Under the pieces are notes generated by a model that saw only the letters and a program-made list of their open reading frames with translations, made no database searches and had not been told where the DNA came from. Below are positions 27,066-39,200 of a stretch of DNA of 64,000 nucleotides, in pieces. The position numbers and the translations under genes were made by a program. Origin of the DNA: Anas platyrhynchos. Its lineage: Eukaryota; Chordata; Aves; Anseriformes; Anatidae. The stretch spans positions 61,995,501 through 62,059,500 of the forward strand of contig NC_092589.1 in NCBI RefSeq assembly GCF_047663525.1, given 5' to 3'. Numbering within the stretch: position 1 is the stretch's first letter; each line of letters starts with the position of its first letter.

Positions 27066-29120
27066 GCCTTTTTCCAAAGCCTCATTTTCCTAACTGAGAA
27101 TGGTAATGAATGGCTGGCCCACATTAGTGCAGTGCCTGCTGCCCTCCTCAGAGCTGTGACTTCTCTGCCAGAGGAAGAACGGAGGGAGCTGCACCAAAAC
27201 CCCAGAGTGAGTAAATGGTCTGAATTCCCCATGTCTTCATTTATTTCTGCAAAATGGGAATAATGCTTCCCACCTTCTGCTACTTGTTCACTTCAATAAT
27301 GACCAATAATCAAACATTGCCAAGTTGCTTTAGAATTTAGTGGAGCCCACACAGCATCCTTTCCTTCAGACTGCATTATACAGATTGGCTTGCTTTTTCA
27401 AGCAAATTGGACAGCTGGATCCTCCTTCCATGAGGACAACAGAAGCAAGTTAAAAAAGGAAAGACATCTTCTAGGTATTTCTTAATGTGTGCTGGAAGCT
27501 AAGGAAGAATGATCCTTCCTTACAGGAGGGCTCTTTTGCAAAACACCTTTGGAGAAGCACTTAAAATGCTGCCTGTCCTGACTGCTTTGTGTATTGCCCC
27601 ACGTTCTCCTGGAACAGGGAACAGTCGTGGGCAGGCAATGGAATGAACAAAACAATCTGATCTATGTGATCTTTCTGGGTTTCCTTCATCATCTATATGG
27701 CCCGGGGGAACAGTTAACTTAACAGTCAGGGGCATGGTTGAATCTATCATAAAGTGATCTGAGATGGGGCTAGGTTAAATATCAGTACAAGACAGTTCAG
27801 AATAAGGTTAGTTGTAGCCATATAGGTTGGGTTCAAAGTACCTTAAGTAGTTAGTCCCATTGTAACTCAGGCCTTCCAACCTACAGTGTAATCATGGGAG
27901 GAACTGACCAGCAACATACCATACACCTAACAGAGATTCTCAGAGCTGCTGTCCTGTTGTGAATCGTCCCGGTTGATTCACATTAAAAAAATTTAATTTC
28001 TCAAACAGAGCAGCAGTAGTTTGTTAAAATGTTGGACTGAATTGCTGCACAACCAAAATAACACTCCCCAAGATCTCCTCACCATTCAGCACAGCCTCCA
28101 GTGTTTATCATATGAATTCAGCACAACCACAAACTAATTTTTTTTCCTTTTGTCTTTTCCCCAGATTAAATGTGATTTCCACATGGGGCAAAGGGAGGGG
28201 ATACCTCCTTTGCGTGTATTTTAGCAACCAAATAATTTAGTCTTTTATTCACAAACAAGCTGCTTCTTCTCTTCTCCCTGTCCTTGTTTTTGGAGACTAT
28301 CCCACATTTCTGTTCATGCTAACCAGAGCTATATTACATCTGGCACTGTCCCTGTGATTGCTCAGGCAGCTGGAACAAGTTAGATTGCATTGTTTCCTAT
28401 GACTTCCCCTTGCATATCAGTTGCCATTACTCCACCTCTGCTGGAGCACTTTTCCATCTATGTTCTCTCCTTCTGTTCTCTGCAAACTGCCAGAAGCCTT
28501 CACTGGTTCTTCATTTCCACTGTGAAGCAAAAATATCCCAAAACAGATGCTAAGGAAAATATACTATGGCTTTTGGACTAAAGCAATACACATTACAATA
28601 AATGCTACTGCACTGCTGCATTTGGGCCTGTCTCTGTTAAGGATGGGCATTTTCCTTTCCTGAGGGAGCGCAATGCGAGATGCTTTCCAGTCTTTTTTTT
28701 TTTTTTTTTTTGTTTAGTTTACTAATCTGAACATTTCCAAGAGGTGTCCTAAACCCCAGGTCCAAGGTTCATGTAAAGCCATGCAGATAATTTCTTCCCT
28801 CCAAGGTGTACCCATGTGTGACCCACCCCAGGCAGACCCTAGCCCAGGTGGGTTTTGTGGCAATTGCTACCTTAGTTTTAGTTATCACTGCTCTATGGCT
28901 CTTGCGTTCACACTTCTGGTTTATGACCACGTAGAACAGTGGGTTTTCCTCCCTGACCCACAAGTGATGGGCTGGAGGCTGCTGAATCCCAGTCTTTCAT
29001 GGTTACAGAAGAAAGAAGGCGTTGCATTTGATGGAGTATGGCTAAAGTGGAAGATGTATACATTTTTTTATGAAGTACAGATACACCCCAGCCATTAATT
29101 TCTGGTCCAGATTTGGATTA

Positions 29121-29213
29121 CTATTGTTTATTTGTTAAGTGCCAACAATGTGTTCAGTGCGGTAGAAGACTTGAAACAAAGACAGTCCCAGCCCTCAAGA
29201 ACTTGGATCTGAA
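29121..29213 (+). mobile_element. Probable ancient L2/MIR-type LINE or SINE 3' end remnant
   Basis: GTTAAGTGCCAACAATGTG followed by TTCAGTGC, ACAAAGACAGTCCCAGCCCT and CAAGAACTT has the order and wording of the 3' end of ancient amniote L2/MIR-family elements (TTAAGTGCC..TATGTGCC..GCACTG..ACAGTCCCTGCCCTCA..AGCTTA). These old elements are scarce in birds and sometimes exapted. The match is from memory. Confidence 0.5.
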
Positions 29214-29865
29214 TTTCTCCAAGAGTCAGAATAGGGCTTAGATCAGGTGTTCCAGTTCAGGCTCATCCCCATTATGAAGTGGTGCTGAAAAAATCCAGAT
29301 GTTTAATAAATAATCACTGCGTTTTCTTGTAAAAATGTAACATTTATTGTAAATGACTAATTTTTTTAATGAATATTTTGGAAATGACATCTATGTGGAG
29401 AACCTATAAACTGCAATAAATTGTACAGGGGTTGCCTGATGTTTCTGGGGGCTAAAGAGAATGGAAACTCTTGGCCAAGATCATGAAAAATTTTCAGACA
29501 AGCCAGGGAGTGAGTGCCGATATGGTGTAATCTTAGGCATCTATTAAAGGTTTCAGGCTACATTATCTGTATAAGTGCTGAACAGGCATGGACTGAGGCA
29601 TCAGAGCCTGTTGCAGCAAACAAATGTTAAGGCTGAGCAAAGCTCATTAGGAACTGAGGATCTCTTTCTAGCTATTCACTGTGAAATAAAATGATGCACT
29701 CGAAGAGGTAAAGGCATCCTTATAAAGCATAGTGGAAGGTCAGGAAGGAAGGGTTTAACTTTCTGTTGGGTATGTTTGGGCTTTAGGGCTCAGCCCATGC
29801 CACATCAGTCCAGCCTACTCAAGTACGAAGTGAAATCCTCAGCCGTAGATTAGTGGCACACAACA

Positions 29866-29886
29866 CATGTGTGTGTGTGTGTGTGC
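29866..29886 (+). repeat. (TG)n microsatellite
   Basis: About ten TG repeats, ending in TGCGCAG. Confidence 0.92.
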
Positions 29887-30639
29887 GCAGCCTTTACCTT
29901 CCTCTAAATTTGCACCTCTGCTCCTGTGGGGTTCTGGGCCTCAAACACTTTGCATTTAGCATGGTAGTTGACAGAAAGTGCAGATGTGTTAGATGTGTAA
30001 CCTGCTTTAACCAGAAGCAAAGCCCTAGGTATTCTAGCCTTAAACAATCTATTCCTCATTACTACTCCTGTGACAAATAAATTCAGTTGACACATATGAC
30101 ATGATACAAAGCCCAGGGAAAGCTCCCATTGATTTCCATGTCATTTTGATCAAACTATCAGAGGCTAGAGAATTACTTAAATTTTAAATAAGAATTATTA
30201 TTTAGAACAAAATCCCATCACAGTTTTGCACATGTCATGGTAGAAAGCAAGCACCTGTTCTGGGTAATTTTATTCCAAGTTTCTGTGAACATTTTGTTCA
30301 GCTTATTTTTCTCCCATATTCCTTTTTCTCCCCGTCTCCCCATACTGGTCACCTCTGACGTTGCATTAACATGACTAATCTCTGGGTGGAAAAATTACAT
30401 TCCACTGCGGATGTCTCTAGTCTGAAGCAGGGTGAGTGACACACCTGTGTACCAGACCTACGGCGTTGTTTAGTGTGGATAATAAATGAGTGGACGTGAT
30501 TTGTTCATGGAATGTGTACAATTACAGGCAAATACTGTAAACCACTCAAAAGCCTTTCCACCGGGACAGATCCTCCTGTCTTTACTCAGACAAAATTCCC
30601 ACCACTTCCCTGTCTAAACACAACCGTATTTGTAGTCCA

Positions 30640-30928
30640 GGTTTATCGCGGGCAGTCGGAAGGCAGGGGAGAAGGAGAGAGGTGCTGCTGTCCCTGTAGT
30701 GCCGAGAAGCGCTTTCCAGGTGGAGCTCAAGGGTGGGATGACCCCTGCTGCTTCGGCTGGGAATTGCCGGCCCCCGGAGCTGCTCGGCGTGGGAGCAGCA
30801 GCTCTGGTTGACGGCAGTGATCTCCACAGCTTCACGGAAAGGTGTGCGACTTTCTGCCGATTTCCAGCACATATTGGGGGCGCTTTGGAGAAGAAGATGA
30901 TGCTATAGGCTCTTTAAAATCCGCTCAG
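30640..30928 (+). promoter_or_regulatory. Small CpG-rich patch ending at a consensus splice donor
   Basis: About 16 CpG dinucleotides in 290 bp at roughly 57% GC, against AT-rich, CpG-poor surroundings. It ends CGCTCAG|GTGAGC at 30928/30929, a consensus 5' splice site. This could be a small promoter or first exon of a non-coding RNA running in plus direction, or just a GC-rich enhancer. No TATA box or clear initiator was identified. Confidence 0.3.
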
Positions 30929-31390
30929 GTGAGCCCTCCTTGCTCTATGTGGGTGACACAGGCATCCCCAAGGTATATGTGGTGGCTGCAATCCTATAAT
31001 GATCAGACCAAAGCTGAGAGCTCTTGAAATCCCCTTCAGCCAGTGAGCTGAAGGCAGGGGCATCACTGCAGGGGAAAAGAAACTGGTGCAAGGCAGGTGC
31101 ACACACAAGCAGAGCTGCCTGGGGAAAACAGACCAAAATTTGGCAGACTAAATTAAACAGGTTGTGAATGCTGCATACAACCAGAGGTAAGGTTAAGATG
31201 CAGAACTTTCACATTCACATCCAAACCTTTCCAGGTTTCAGGTAATTAGAATCACAGTTTCAGCAATCACAGCAATATCTTTTGGGATGTCTCTGTATGA
31301 GAAAAGGGGAAATCTGGACAGATAAGCATACTGCAAGTATTCACAGGTTTCAACAGTGTAGGCAAGAACAATCACATCAATATTCACCTG

Positions 31391-31961
31391 TGTCATGATT
31401 TTGGCTGGGATGGAGTTAATTTTCCTTATAGAGGCTCACACAAGGACGTGGTTTGGATTTGTGGTGAAAATAGCAGCGACACCAGAGGCATGTTTCAGTC
31501 GCTGCAGAGCAGTGCTTGCACAGAGCTGAGGCCTCTCCTGCTCCTGGTGCTGCCTGGCCAGCAAGGAGGCTGGGGGTGCCCGGGAGCTGGAAGGGGACAC
31601 AGCCAGGACAGCTGGCCCAGGCTGCCCAAAGGGATGTCCCACACCTTGTGGTACCATGCTCAGCTGGGGAAAAGAAGGAGGAAGTGGGATGTTGGGTCGA
31701 TGGCATTTGTCTTTCTTGTCATCATGTCAAGTCATCATGTGACGACCCCTGCTGTCCTGGAGGTGGCTGACACCTGCCTGCTGATGGGAAGTAGTCAGTG
31801 CATTTCTTGGTTTGCTGTGCTTGCACACCCAGCTTTTGCTTTACCTGGTGAACTGTCCTTATCTCAACCCATGAGTTCTTGCACTTTTACCTTTCCCACC
31901 TGGGGAGAGCGAGTGAGTGGCCAGGTGGTGCTGAGCTGCCTGATGGGGCTAAACCACAACA
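31391..31961 (+). mobile_element. Solo LTR of an avian ERVL-type endogenous retrovirus
   Basis: The element starts TGTCATGATTTTGGCTGGGA and ends CTAAACCACAACA, giving TG...CA ends over 571 bp. The body matches the common avian ERVL LTR as I remember it: GGATGGAGTTAATTTTCC near the start, AGGAGGCTGGGGGTGCC and GGACACAGCCAGGACAGCTG in the middle, and GGCTTTTGCTTTACC-like then CTTATCTCAACCCA near the end. The flanking 5-mers ACCTG and ATCTG match at 4 of 5, consistent with an eroded target-site duplication. There is no internal gag or pol sequence beside it, so it is a solo LTR left by recombination. Open frames inside it, including one of 173 codons, are incidental. Confidence 0.85.
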
Positions 31962-32569
31962 ATCTGTGACCTGTAATGGTTTATCTGTGCTTTCAGAGGC
32001 TGGCCAGTAGGAGAAATAATACCTGCTTTCCCAGGGAGTTTCAATGTGAGGCAGAAAGGGAGGCTGGCATTCATCTCAACACAAGACCACAGCTGGAGAA
32101 GGCAACTGCCTTCCAGCAGCCTCCCAGGAGCAGAGTGGCTCAGGAGCAGTTTGTTCCCCCAGTGCTGCTGCAGTAACAGCTACACAGATCTCATGCCCTG
32201 ACATGTCCCAGCTCTGTGCTGTGCTTCTTCCAGACCAATTTCATGCCCAGGGCACTTTGTGCACCTGGTCCAGTTTGTCACTGAGGAGGAGCCATGCTTC
32301 CCAGCTTCTTCTTTGCCCTTAGCTTCTCTTGTTCCTCAGCCAGCCTCAAAACACTTTTCCTCCCTTGCCTACTCCTGGTCCTGAGGATGGTCCAGGGTGA
32401 TGGCAGAAGGGTCCTCAGCCATGCAGTGAAGGAGGCAGAAGAGGAGGAAGCCCTGCCTTGGTCTTGCCCAGAGGCTTCCATGGTGAAATGATTTGCCCCA
32501 GCCTTGGCACCCCTCCAAGCCACACTGGCTGTGGAACTGGGAGATAAAAGTCATTTGTGGCAGTCTCTC

Positions 32570-32652
32570 ACTATTATTATTATTATGATTATTATCATTA
32601 TCATTATCATTATTATATAATTATAAATTATTATTATAATAATAATTATTTT
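32570..32652 (+). repeat. (ATT)n / (ATC)n low-complexity repeat
   Basis: ATT and ATC/ATG trinucleotides merge into TATAATTATAAATTATTATT-type sequence, with local self-complementarity between the ATT and AAT halves. Confidence 0.92.
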
Positions 32653-34616
32653 CAGTAAAAGAGATAGAAAATAATCCTTAAACCAAAATGTTTAATTTCT
32701 CTCCTCCTGCAAACAAATAATAGAAAATAATAATTAAAAAAATGAAGTCTCTGCAAAGTTTTTCTTTCTACCTGGAATTATTCTTCAAAAGCAGAGAGTT
32801 TATCTCTGATTTATCTTTTCTTTTTTTTTTTTTTTTTTTTTTTGCCCATTCCTTTTCTCTTCCAAAATATTTCAGGACTCTTCCACAGATTTGAGAAAGA
32901 GAATTTTCTGAACAACATTAGTAATATGTCTCCATCTGAGATTACTCTAGTCTGCCCAGAAAGTCAATAGGTGCATTATTAACTGCTTCCAGGCTTTTTT
33001 TTATTTTATTTTATTTCATTTTATTTTATCTCAGAGGCGGTGTTGAGATACCAAGTATTTCACAAAGTCTTTTGCCAAAACATTGTATTATTAAAATCAA
33101 TTCTACTTCCAAAATGAAAAGCTGTAACCTGCTTGCTCTTTGTGTCAGGGGCTGAATAGGAGTGTAGCCAAAAGGATCAATGGATATCATCCCAAACTTG
33201 TATGGAAGCCTTCCATGGAGGGAATTGTAGAAAAGCTTGTTAGCTCCTAAGTACACAAATACATTTCTGAACATGTAGGTTTCTTCTATTACCAGTAAGT
33301 TTAAATTAGCTCCTAGAATAAACTGGACAATTTGATATTGCAACACTGCAGTCCATGTCAGTTTGATGTTCTTTCCATCAGTTTTACTGAGATGCTGTGT
33401 AGCAGGAAAGACTTACAGAAATCACTGTAGTTAGAATAAATAACACAGATAGACTACAGTTAGTCTCCTCTCTTTAGAGAAGAGAGGCATTCAGTAGTAC
33501 TCTATTTTTCAGAAAAGAAATGAATATATCTAGCCTCACATCTCTCCTCAGCACAGCAGATGCTCTCCATCAATTGAACTGAAGTATGTTGAAAGATGTA
33601 ATAGCACTGGCAAAGTCTTTTAGAGACCGACAACTACTGTGAATAATGCTATGACTAAGCCTACTATTTAAATGGCTGTGGTCCAAGGAATTTAAGGGTA
33701 TCAGATACCTATGAGATTGGCCCACCAGCTCTGTTTCACTTGTTTCTTCTAGAATAAACCGATACAGAATATTTGTGACACTGAAACAGGCATATAAGAG
33801 AAGGACCACAGCTTGCTTAAGGTTGCTGGCAACTTGTTTTGCTATTAAGCCTCTCTACAAAGAAGAGCACGAGGAATGCTGTTTCTTTTTTTTTAAGTGA
33901 AGGAAAGTGCAGATATCTGAATTACCCTGTCTCAGTATGCTGTAACATCAATAGAAAAGAAACTCATTCAGTGAAAATACTGTATTTTTTTCTGACTTCT
34001 TTGAAAATCCAGTCGTGGCTCCAGAGATCTTATGGAATGTCTCCTGGGAACATATCTATGGCCAGCTCATTGTCTTGTGAAGCATGGGGTGATAAAGTTA
34101 CAGAGATCCCAATCTAACCATTTATCTCCGCCTTTTCCAACACGCTGAGAGCTGGAAAAGCCCCACACACTGCAGCACAAACTCTTTGGACCACGCTCCT
34201 GTCATCTCTGAAGGCTCTTTCTTTCACTTCTATAGGCAACAATAGGTCTGGTCTGCTTTGCTGATAAATTATGTGATTCATCTGAGACATAAATTTGGCT
34301 TACAGCAGAAGCGTTTCCCTGGCTGAGAGGCATACTGTAACAACAAATGTACTTATTGGATTGTCTGCCACCACTGAAGTCATCGTCTTCCGGCTGAGGC
34401 CAAATGTTACAGTGCACGTCTCCCCTCATCTCTCAAGCAAATCACAAGACTGCTTATACAACTCCAAGAAAACTTAACTGTAGATAGTATGCTATGGAGC
34501 TGACACTTCTGTAATGATACACGTGTGATCTCAGTTTATTGGATGATCATCGGCTTTGGATACAGCAATTCCAGGAGGTTTTCTTGAGTAACACTCTCAG
34601 ACCCTCACTACATCTT

Positions 34617-34678
34617 AGTAAGTGGGCCATGCAGTGTAATCTCTCTCAGTAAATGGGCCATGCAGTGTAATCTTCTCT
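34617..34678 (+). repeat. 31-bp tandem duplication
   Basis: Two adjacent 31-bp copies share the core GGGCCATGCAGTGTAATCT and begin AGTAAG and AGTAAA. A few mismatches separate them, so the duplication is not brand new. Confidence 0.9.
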
Positions 34679-35733
34679 TCAGATGACCTCCAAGACATTA
34701 TTGCCACATCCTAAGGAGATGTTCGACTAGTCCCAAAGGTGGGATAATACCAAGGCATAATGTTTTTTTAATCCCTCAAACTCCACACATGCTCAACCAT
34801 AGAGAAAAGGTTATCCCCTGGTGTGCCTCAAACGCCAAGTGTAAGGGCCATAGTCAGCTGAAATTCTGTCAAAATCACTGGATCCAGTGTCCTCTATTAA
34901 CTGGAAGCACCTAACACAAACACGAAATGAGAGAAACTGTCTGAACTGTTTTTAAAAGGAAAACAATAATCCTGAAATAGCTCAAGTGTTTGATTAGAAT
35001 TTAAGTAGGAAAAAAGATAATTTTTTGAATGCACAAATGTAAAAAACAAACTGGAGACTGTGTCAGAATAAAAGTAAAGAATAAAAATACTGAATGAACA
35101 GAGATTTTCCATCAACAACAGGTGACAAAGAGAAATATCTAAATGTTGCTTCATCTATTCCAGGCATCTTTGCTGAATGCAAAGCCAAGCACTACAGAGT
35201 ATATAAGGTAATTAACTTATTGAAAGGTGTGAGTAAGAAGACACCAGAAAAAGTTGCAGTGTTAGTGTTAAGTACTACCAACCTTTTATGACACGCCATG
35301 CCCATTTGGCAGAAGTAGACAATAATTGTTGTTATTTTACTTTTCCTATATTCCACATTTTTCCCCTATAATATTGTGTAGGCAATACCAATAAAACTGA
35401 GAGAACAAATTCATAACAGAGATACATTTTCAAAACAGTTATAGCTGATCTGTAATTTTGACTGCCAAGTAAAGCTTTGAGGGAAAGAGCATGACTGATT
35501 TCAGAAAAGACTAGATTTTTACAAGGCAAATAAAAATACCATCAATTCTGTAAGTGCAGGTAGTTATTTATACTAGTTGCCAGTCTGCTTTATTAAACCA
35601 GTAGCTGCTGAAAGACTGCTGGAAGAAACCTTTTCAAGAGGGGGTACAGCCTCTACATGTTTCCTGAAAGCTTTTTTTTTTTTTTTTAAATTTTTTTTAA
35701 ATTTTTTCTGGAACTATCTGGTGATGGTCCCTG

Positions 35734-35787
35734 TCAGAGTCAGGAGGCTGTACTTGATGGACAGTTGGCCTAGTATGTCTTTTCATA
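35734..35787 (+). mobile_element. Probable ancient CR1-like 3' end remnant
   Basis: GTCAGAGTCAGGAGGCTGTA, then CTTGATGGAC, TTGGCCTAGTATG and TTTTCATAA, resembles the old amniote CR1 3' terminus (CAGGA..CTGG.CTAGATGGACC.TTGGTCTGA.CCAGTATGGC..TTCTTATG). It is heavily diverged and differs from the young avian CR1 signature at 24.3 kb. From memory, not aligned. Confidence 0.45.
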
Positions 35788-36249
35788 AAACACATGGCAT
35801 CTACCTAAGTTCTCCTGAAAAACTTTGGAAGAAAGACTGAAACGACTCACACTTGTGAAAACATCAATGGAGTCTCAAAGCAGGAGACTTCCTCCTTTGA
35901 AAAAAAGCTGGAGCTGACCACAGAAAGCTAGTGAGGGAGTACAGGTCTCAGAACGTATGGACCTGGGTTTTATTCAATGAACCTTTCAATTTTCTTGTTA
36001 GTAGGCTTTGTCCCACATTGGAGATGGCTTTCTCAATGGACAAACGATATAATGAGCTAACGGTTTTTAAGAAACAAAAACAGAAAGTCTTTTTCAGGGG
36101 AGATCTGTTTATCTGAAGAAATGACTGCAAGTAGGTAAGTGGGCTCCTGCTGAATGGTTAACAGATGAGAGTGGCCATTCCCAGAGGTTTGGGACTGCTG
36201 ATGGTTCTCCAACCACCTGCTCACATCTGTAGGAAAACAAAAAAACAAA

Positions 36250-36270
36250 CAACAACAACAACAACAACAA
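36250..36270 (+). repeat. (CAA)n microsatellite
   Basis: About seven CAA units flanked by A/C-rich sequence up to about 36300. Confidence 0.93.
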
Positions 36271-39200
36271 AAACACAAAAAAAACACACACACAAAAACA
36301 GTCTTCTTTTATTTTATTTGGTCAGCCTTAGTACCCTGAAGAAGCCAAAAATACGTAACTGAGCATGACTTTTCCAAACCAGGCATTAATGATACATAGC
36401 ACAGATCTGCTGTGAATGGGGACAAGTGTGATCAAATGTAAGCTGGACCAGAAGAAAGGCTCTGCATTTGGGAAGTAATGTACACACTGAAAACTTTTGA
36501 GGAACCCTGGGTTGAGTACAACGACGGAGAAATAGGAAAGAAGCTGTCAGCTAGCATCAGATTTCAGTCTACATGCTCTATTATTCGGTCTTGTTTTTAA
36601 CAAAGCAAATATCAACACGATTGTTTTGTTCCTGACTATTCTAATAAATCCCAACAGTGAGAAAAGAGCTCTGACTTCTTCTCCTCATTACACTTTCCTG
36701 AAATCTATGAAGATAAAAGCTGTGAAATTGTTGCCTCTCCATATAAAAATGTGTCATGGAGACTGATTGTGAACTTACTACTGTGACAGTTAAGAAAGAA
36801 AATTTAAAGGGAAAGAAAAAAGGATTCTAGTTACAAGTCTAGGAGTATAATGGGATGATTTATCATGACAAAATTTTCCTTGTGATACATCTCACTGTTG
36901 AAATCAAGGATTGTTAGAGATAAAGCGGTTCACCCTCTTTTAGTTCAGAAATATACTTTAGCAATGTTAACCACTTCTTTACACCCCTCATCCTCTTAAA
37001 AACATTTAAAAGAAGCTGTTGTTATAGGGTCCAATGGATGCTTTCTATAGCCAGATGTTTTATTCTGTAGTGTTATTGCATCACCAAAGAAATCACTGCT
37101 GTTATGTCACTACATCTATCACTATTGCAGAGTCTTTGCAGCAGAGATAAGCTTCATTAACCCTAGCTGTCAGTGTGAGTGCCTCTATGCAGGAACTGGC
37201 ATCTATAGGTGCAAGAGGTCAGCTGTGGACGTACATGTGGAGGTACATGGGAGGTTGAGATTAGCCTTCAGCAATGACAGCCAGCTGAGGGAAGTAAGGA
37301 GCCACATGTTCTCTGGATGTTTTCTGCTCTAACATAAAACCACAGAGTAGAGTGTGATGGCGGTTCAGCAGGAGAAGGAGAGGGCTGCCAATTAAAGATA
37401 TATATAATTCTACCAACATCTGTGAAAATGGCTGAATTGCCAGATGGAAAACCAGTAAAGACTTTTTCAGCAACTCCTTAAAAACAGCCTGCTTTCATTA
37501 TAGATGCACACCACCTTCTTCCCACAGAGCAGAATAGAAAAGTTCATTGAGGAAGTAAGAAGCTGTGTGGGGGCTTGGCCAGGGAAGAATAGGCATTTGA
37601 TTTAACAGCAGGTACAAGCAGGGAGATGAGGTTTGTCTGGGATTTGTGATTCATGTCCAGCCATGCTGTGCATAAATCACTTAATGCTTCAACGACCTAT
37701 GTGTTAGAACAAAATAATAGCACCTTTCCACACAGTAGGAAAAGAAGCAAGCTGTGGTTCTCTTAAAAGCACTCTTCCTGGGCTTGCTCAGCATCACATC
37801 TCTCAGGGTGGGAATCCCTTGAAGGGCTTCGGCTTGTTGGGAGACTGGAGGATTTCCATTTTCAGGTAATTTAATACAAAGGGAAAGAAAAGAAAGGAAA
37901 ACTTCTGAACATTAAATACCAATCGTTAAGACTCCAGCTGCCCACTCTGACTGCTCTTTTCTGCTGGGACCCAGAAGTAAGTAAATGAACCATGAGAAGG
38001 TCCATGTTGTTAACACCTCTAAGCAGGCCTCTCTGAACATGATGTGAGTGATGGCTGATGGTGTATTGCAGAGTGTGGGAACAAGCGACGTGTAAGAGGT
38101 AAATAAAATACTTCTCTTGCCATTCAGAATGGGGGGTGTTCAGCACAGCTGCAGTGAGGTAGGAGCCGTCTTGAGAAACCACATGTAAACCATAGCCTGG
38201 GATATGCATCACCATTCAGAGTGTTTAGAAACCCTCAATAAAACCCAAACTCTACAGAAATCAGTGTACAAACCTCCAATAAATTACACAGGACAACTTC
38301 CAACATGGCTTTCACTATTCTCAGGTGTGGCTTACAGAAGGGTCTCTGCTTTTATCCACTGTAATGACTGAATCCTCCTCACTTCTCACAAAGGAATGTG
38401 CACCTAATCACTGGATTTACTGTCTAGATCAGGTGATTACAAAACCCCATAGATGCAGGGGCATCACTGCCTCTGCCTGTGTTGTGGATGCCTCTGCATG
38501 TAAATGCCTGTGTTACATCCAAGAACACAGCATGGCAGCAAGTTTCTCTTTCCACCCCATGCAGCCTGGTGCCAGCAGCACAGAGTGTTTCTCCGTGCTG
38601 CTCCAGGATTCACAAAGCAGCATCTTCCCTGCTTACACCTGACGTACACAGGAGATGCAAGGGGCATTCTACACAGAAGTTAATGAGGGGGCAGAGGCCA
38701 AGTTTTAGTGGGCAAAATGGGGGTGAGGGTTTGAGGAGGGAAGGCAGAGAGGATGAGGAAGACTCGTGGTGAAGAGGAAGGGAAAGACTGGGGCTCCCAC
38801 ACAGCTATAACTTGAGGTGGATCTTTGACAGCATCTTGAGGGACTGGCTGCCCAGGATAGGACAGATTACTGTCCTTCAAAGGAAGGATCCCAAGCGTTT
38901 CCTTAGCTCCATGCTGCCACATGCCTTTCCCTACCTGTGCCCCACTGCTTTGGCTGCCAGCAGCAAGGGGGGCAGCCACCATGATATGTTATTTATGTTG
39001 AATTTGGGCTCATTATTGCATGGCATTCCAGCACACGGACTCCACAGCATCTTGTGGGGAGATTGCTGTGTGATGAATAGACTGAGAAACGCCAGGCAAA
39101 CGGTATTATTATAACACTACATAAATATGTTTTTTTTTTCTTTTTTTTTTTTTTTTTTTCATTTAACATTAAAACACCTGATTTCCTTTAACATTGTAAA

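Larger units (their letters stand above)
24377..30639. other. Intergenic DNA, no gene seen
   Basis: Unique sequence with T-runs at 27030-27065 and 28691-28711, the probable ancient L2/MIR-type relic at 29.12 kb and a short (TG)n. No coding family is recognised. Confidence 0.65.

Noticed and set aside
31448..31969. 173-codon open frame on the plus strand
   Set aside because: It falls almost entirely inside the ERVL-type solo LTR, which is non-coding.
33026..33346. 106-codon minus-strand open frame
   Set aside because: Its composition is less obviously random, but no known family, start context or splice-linked neighbour supports it.
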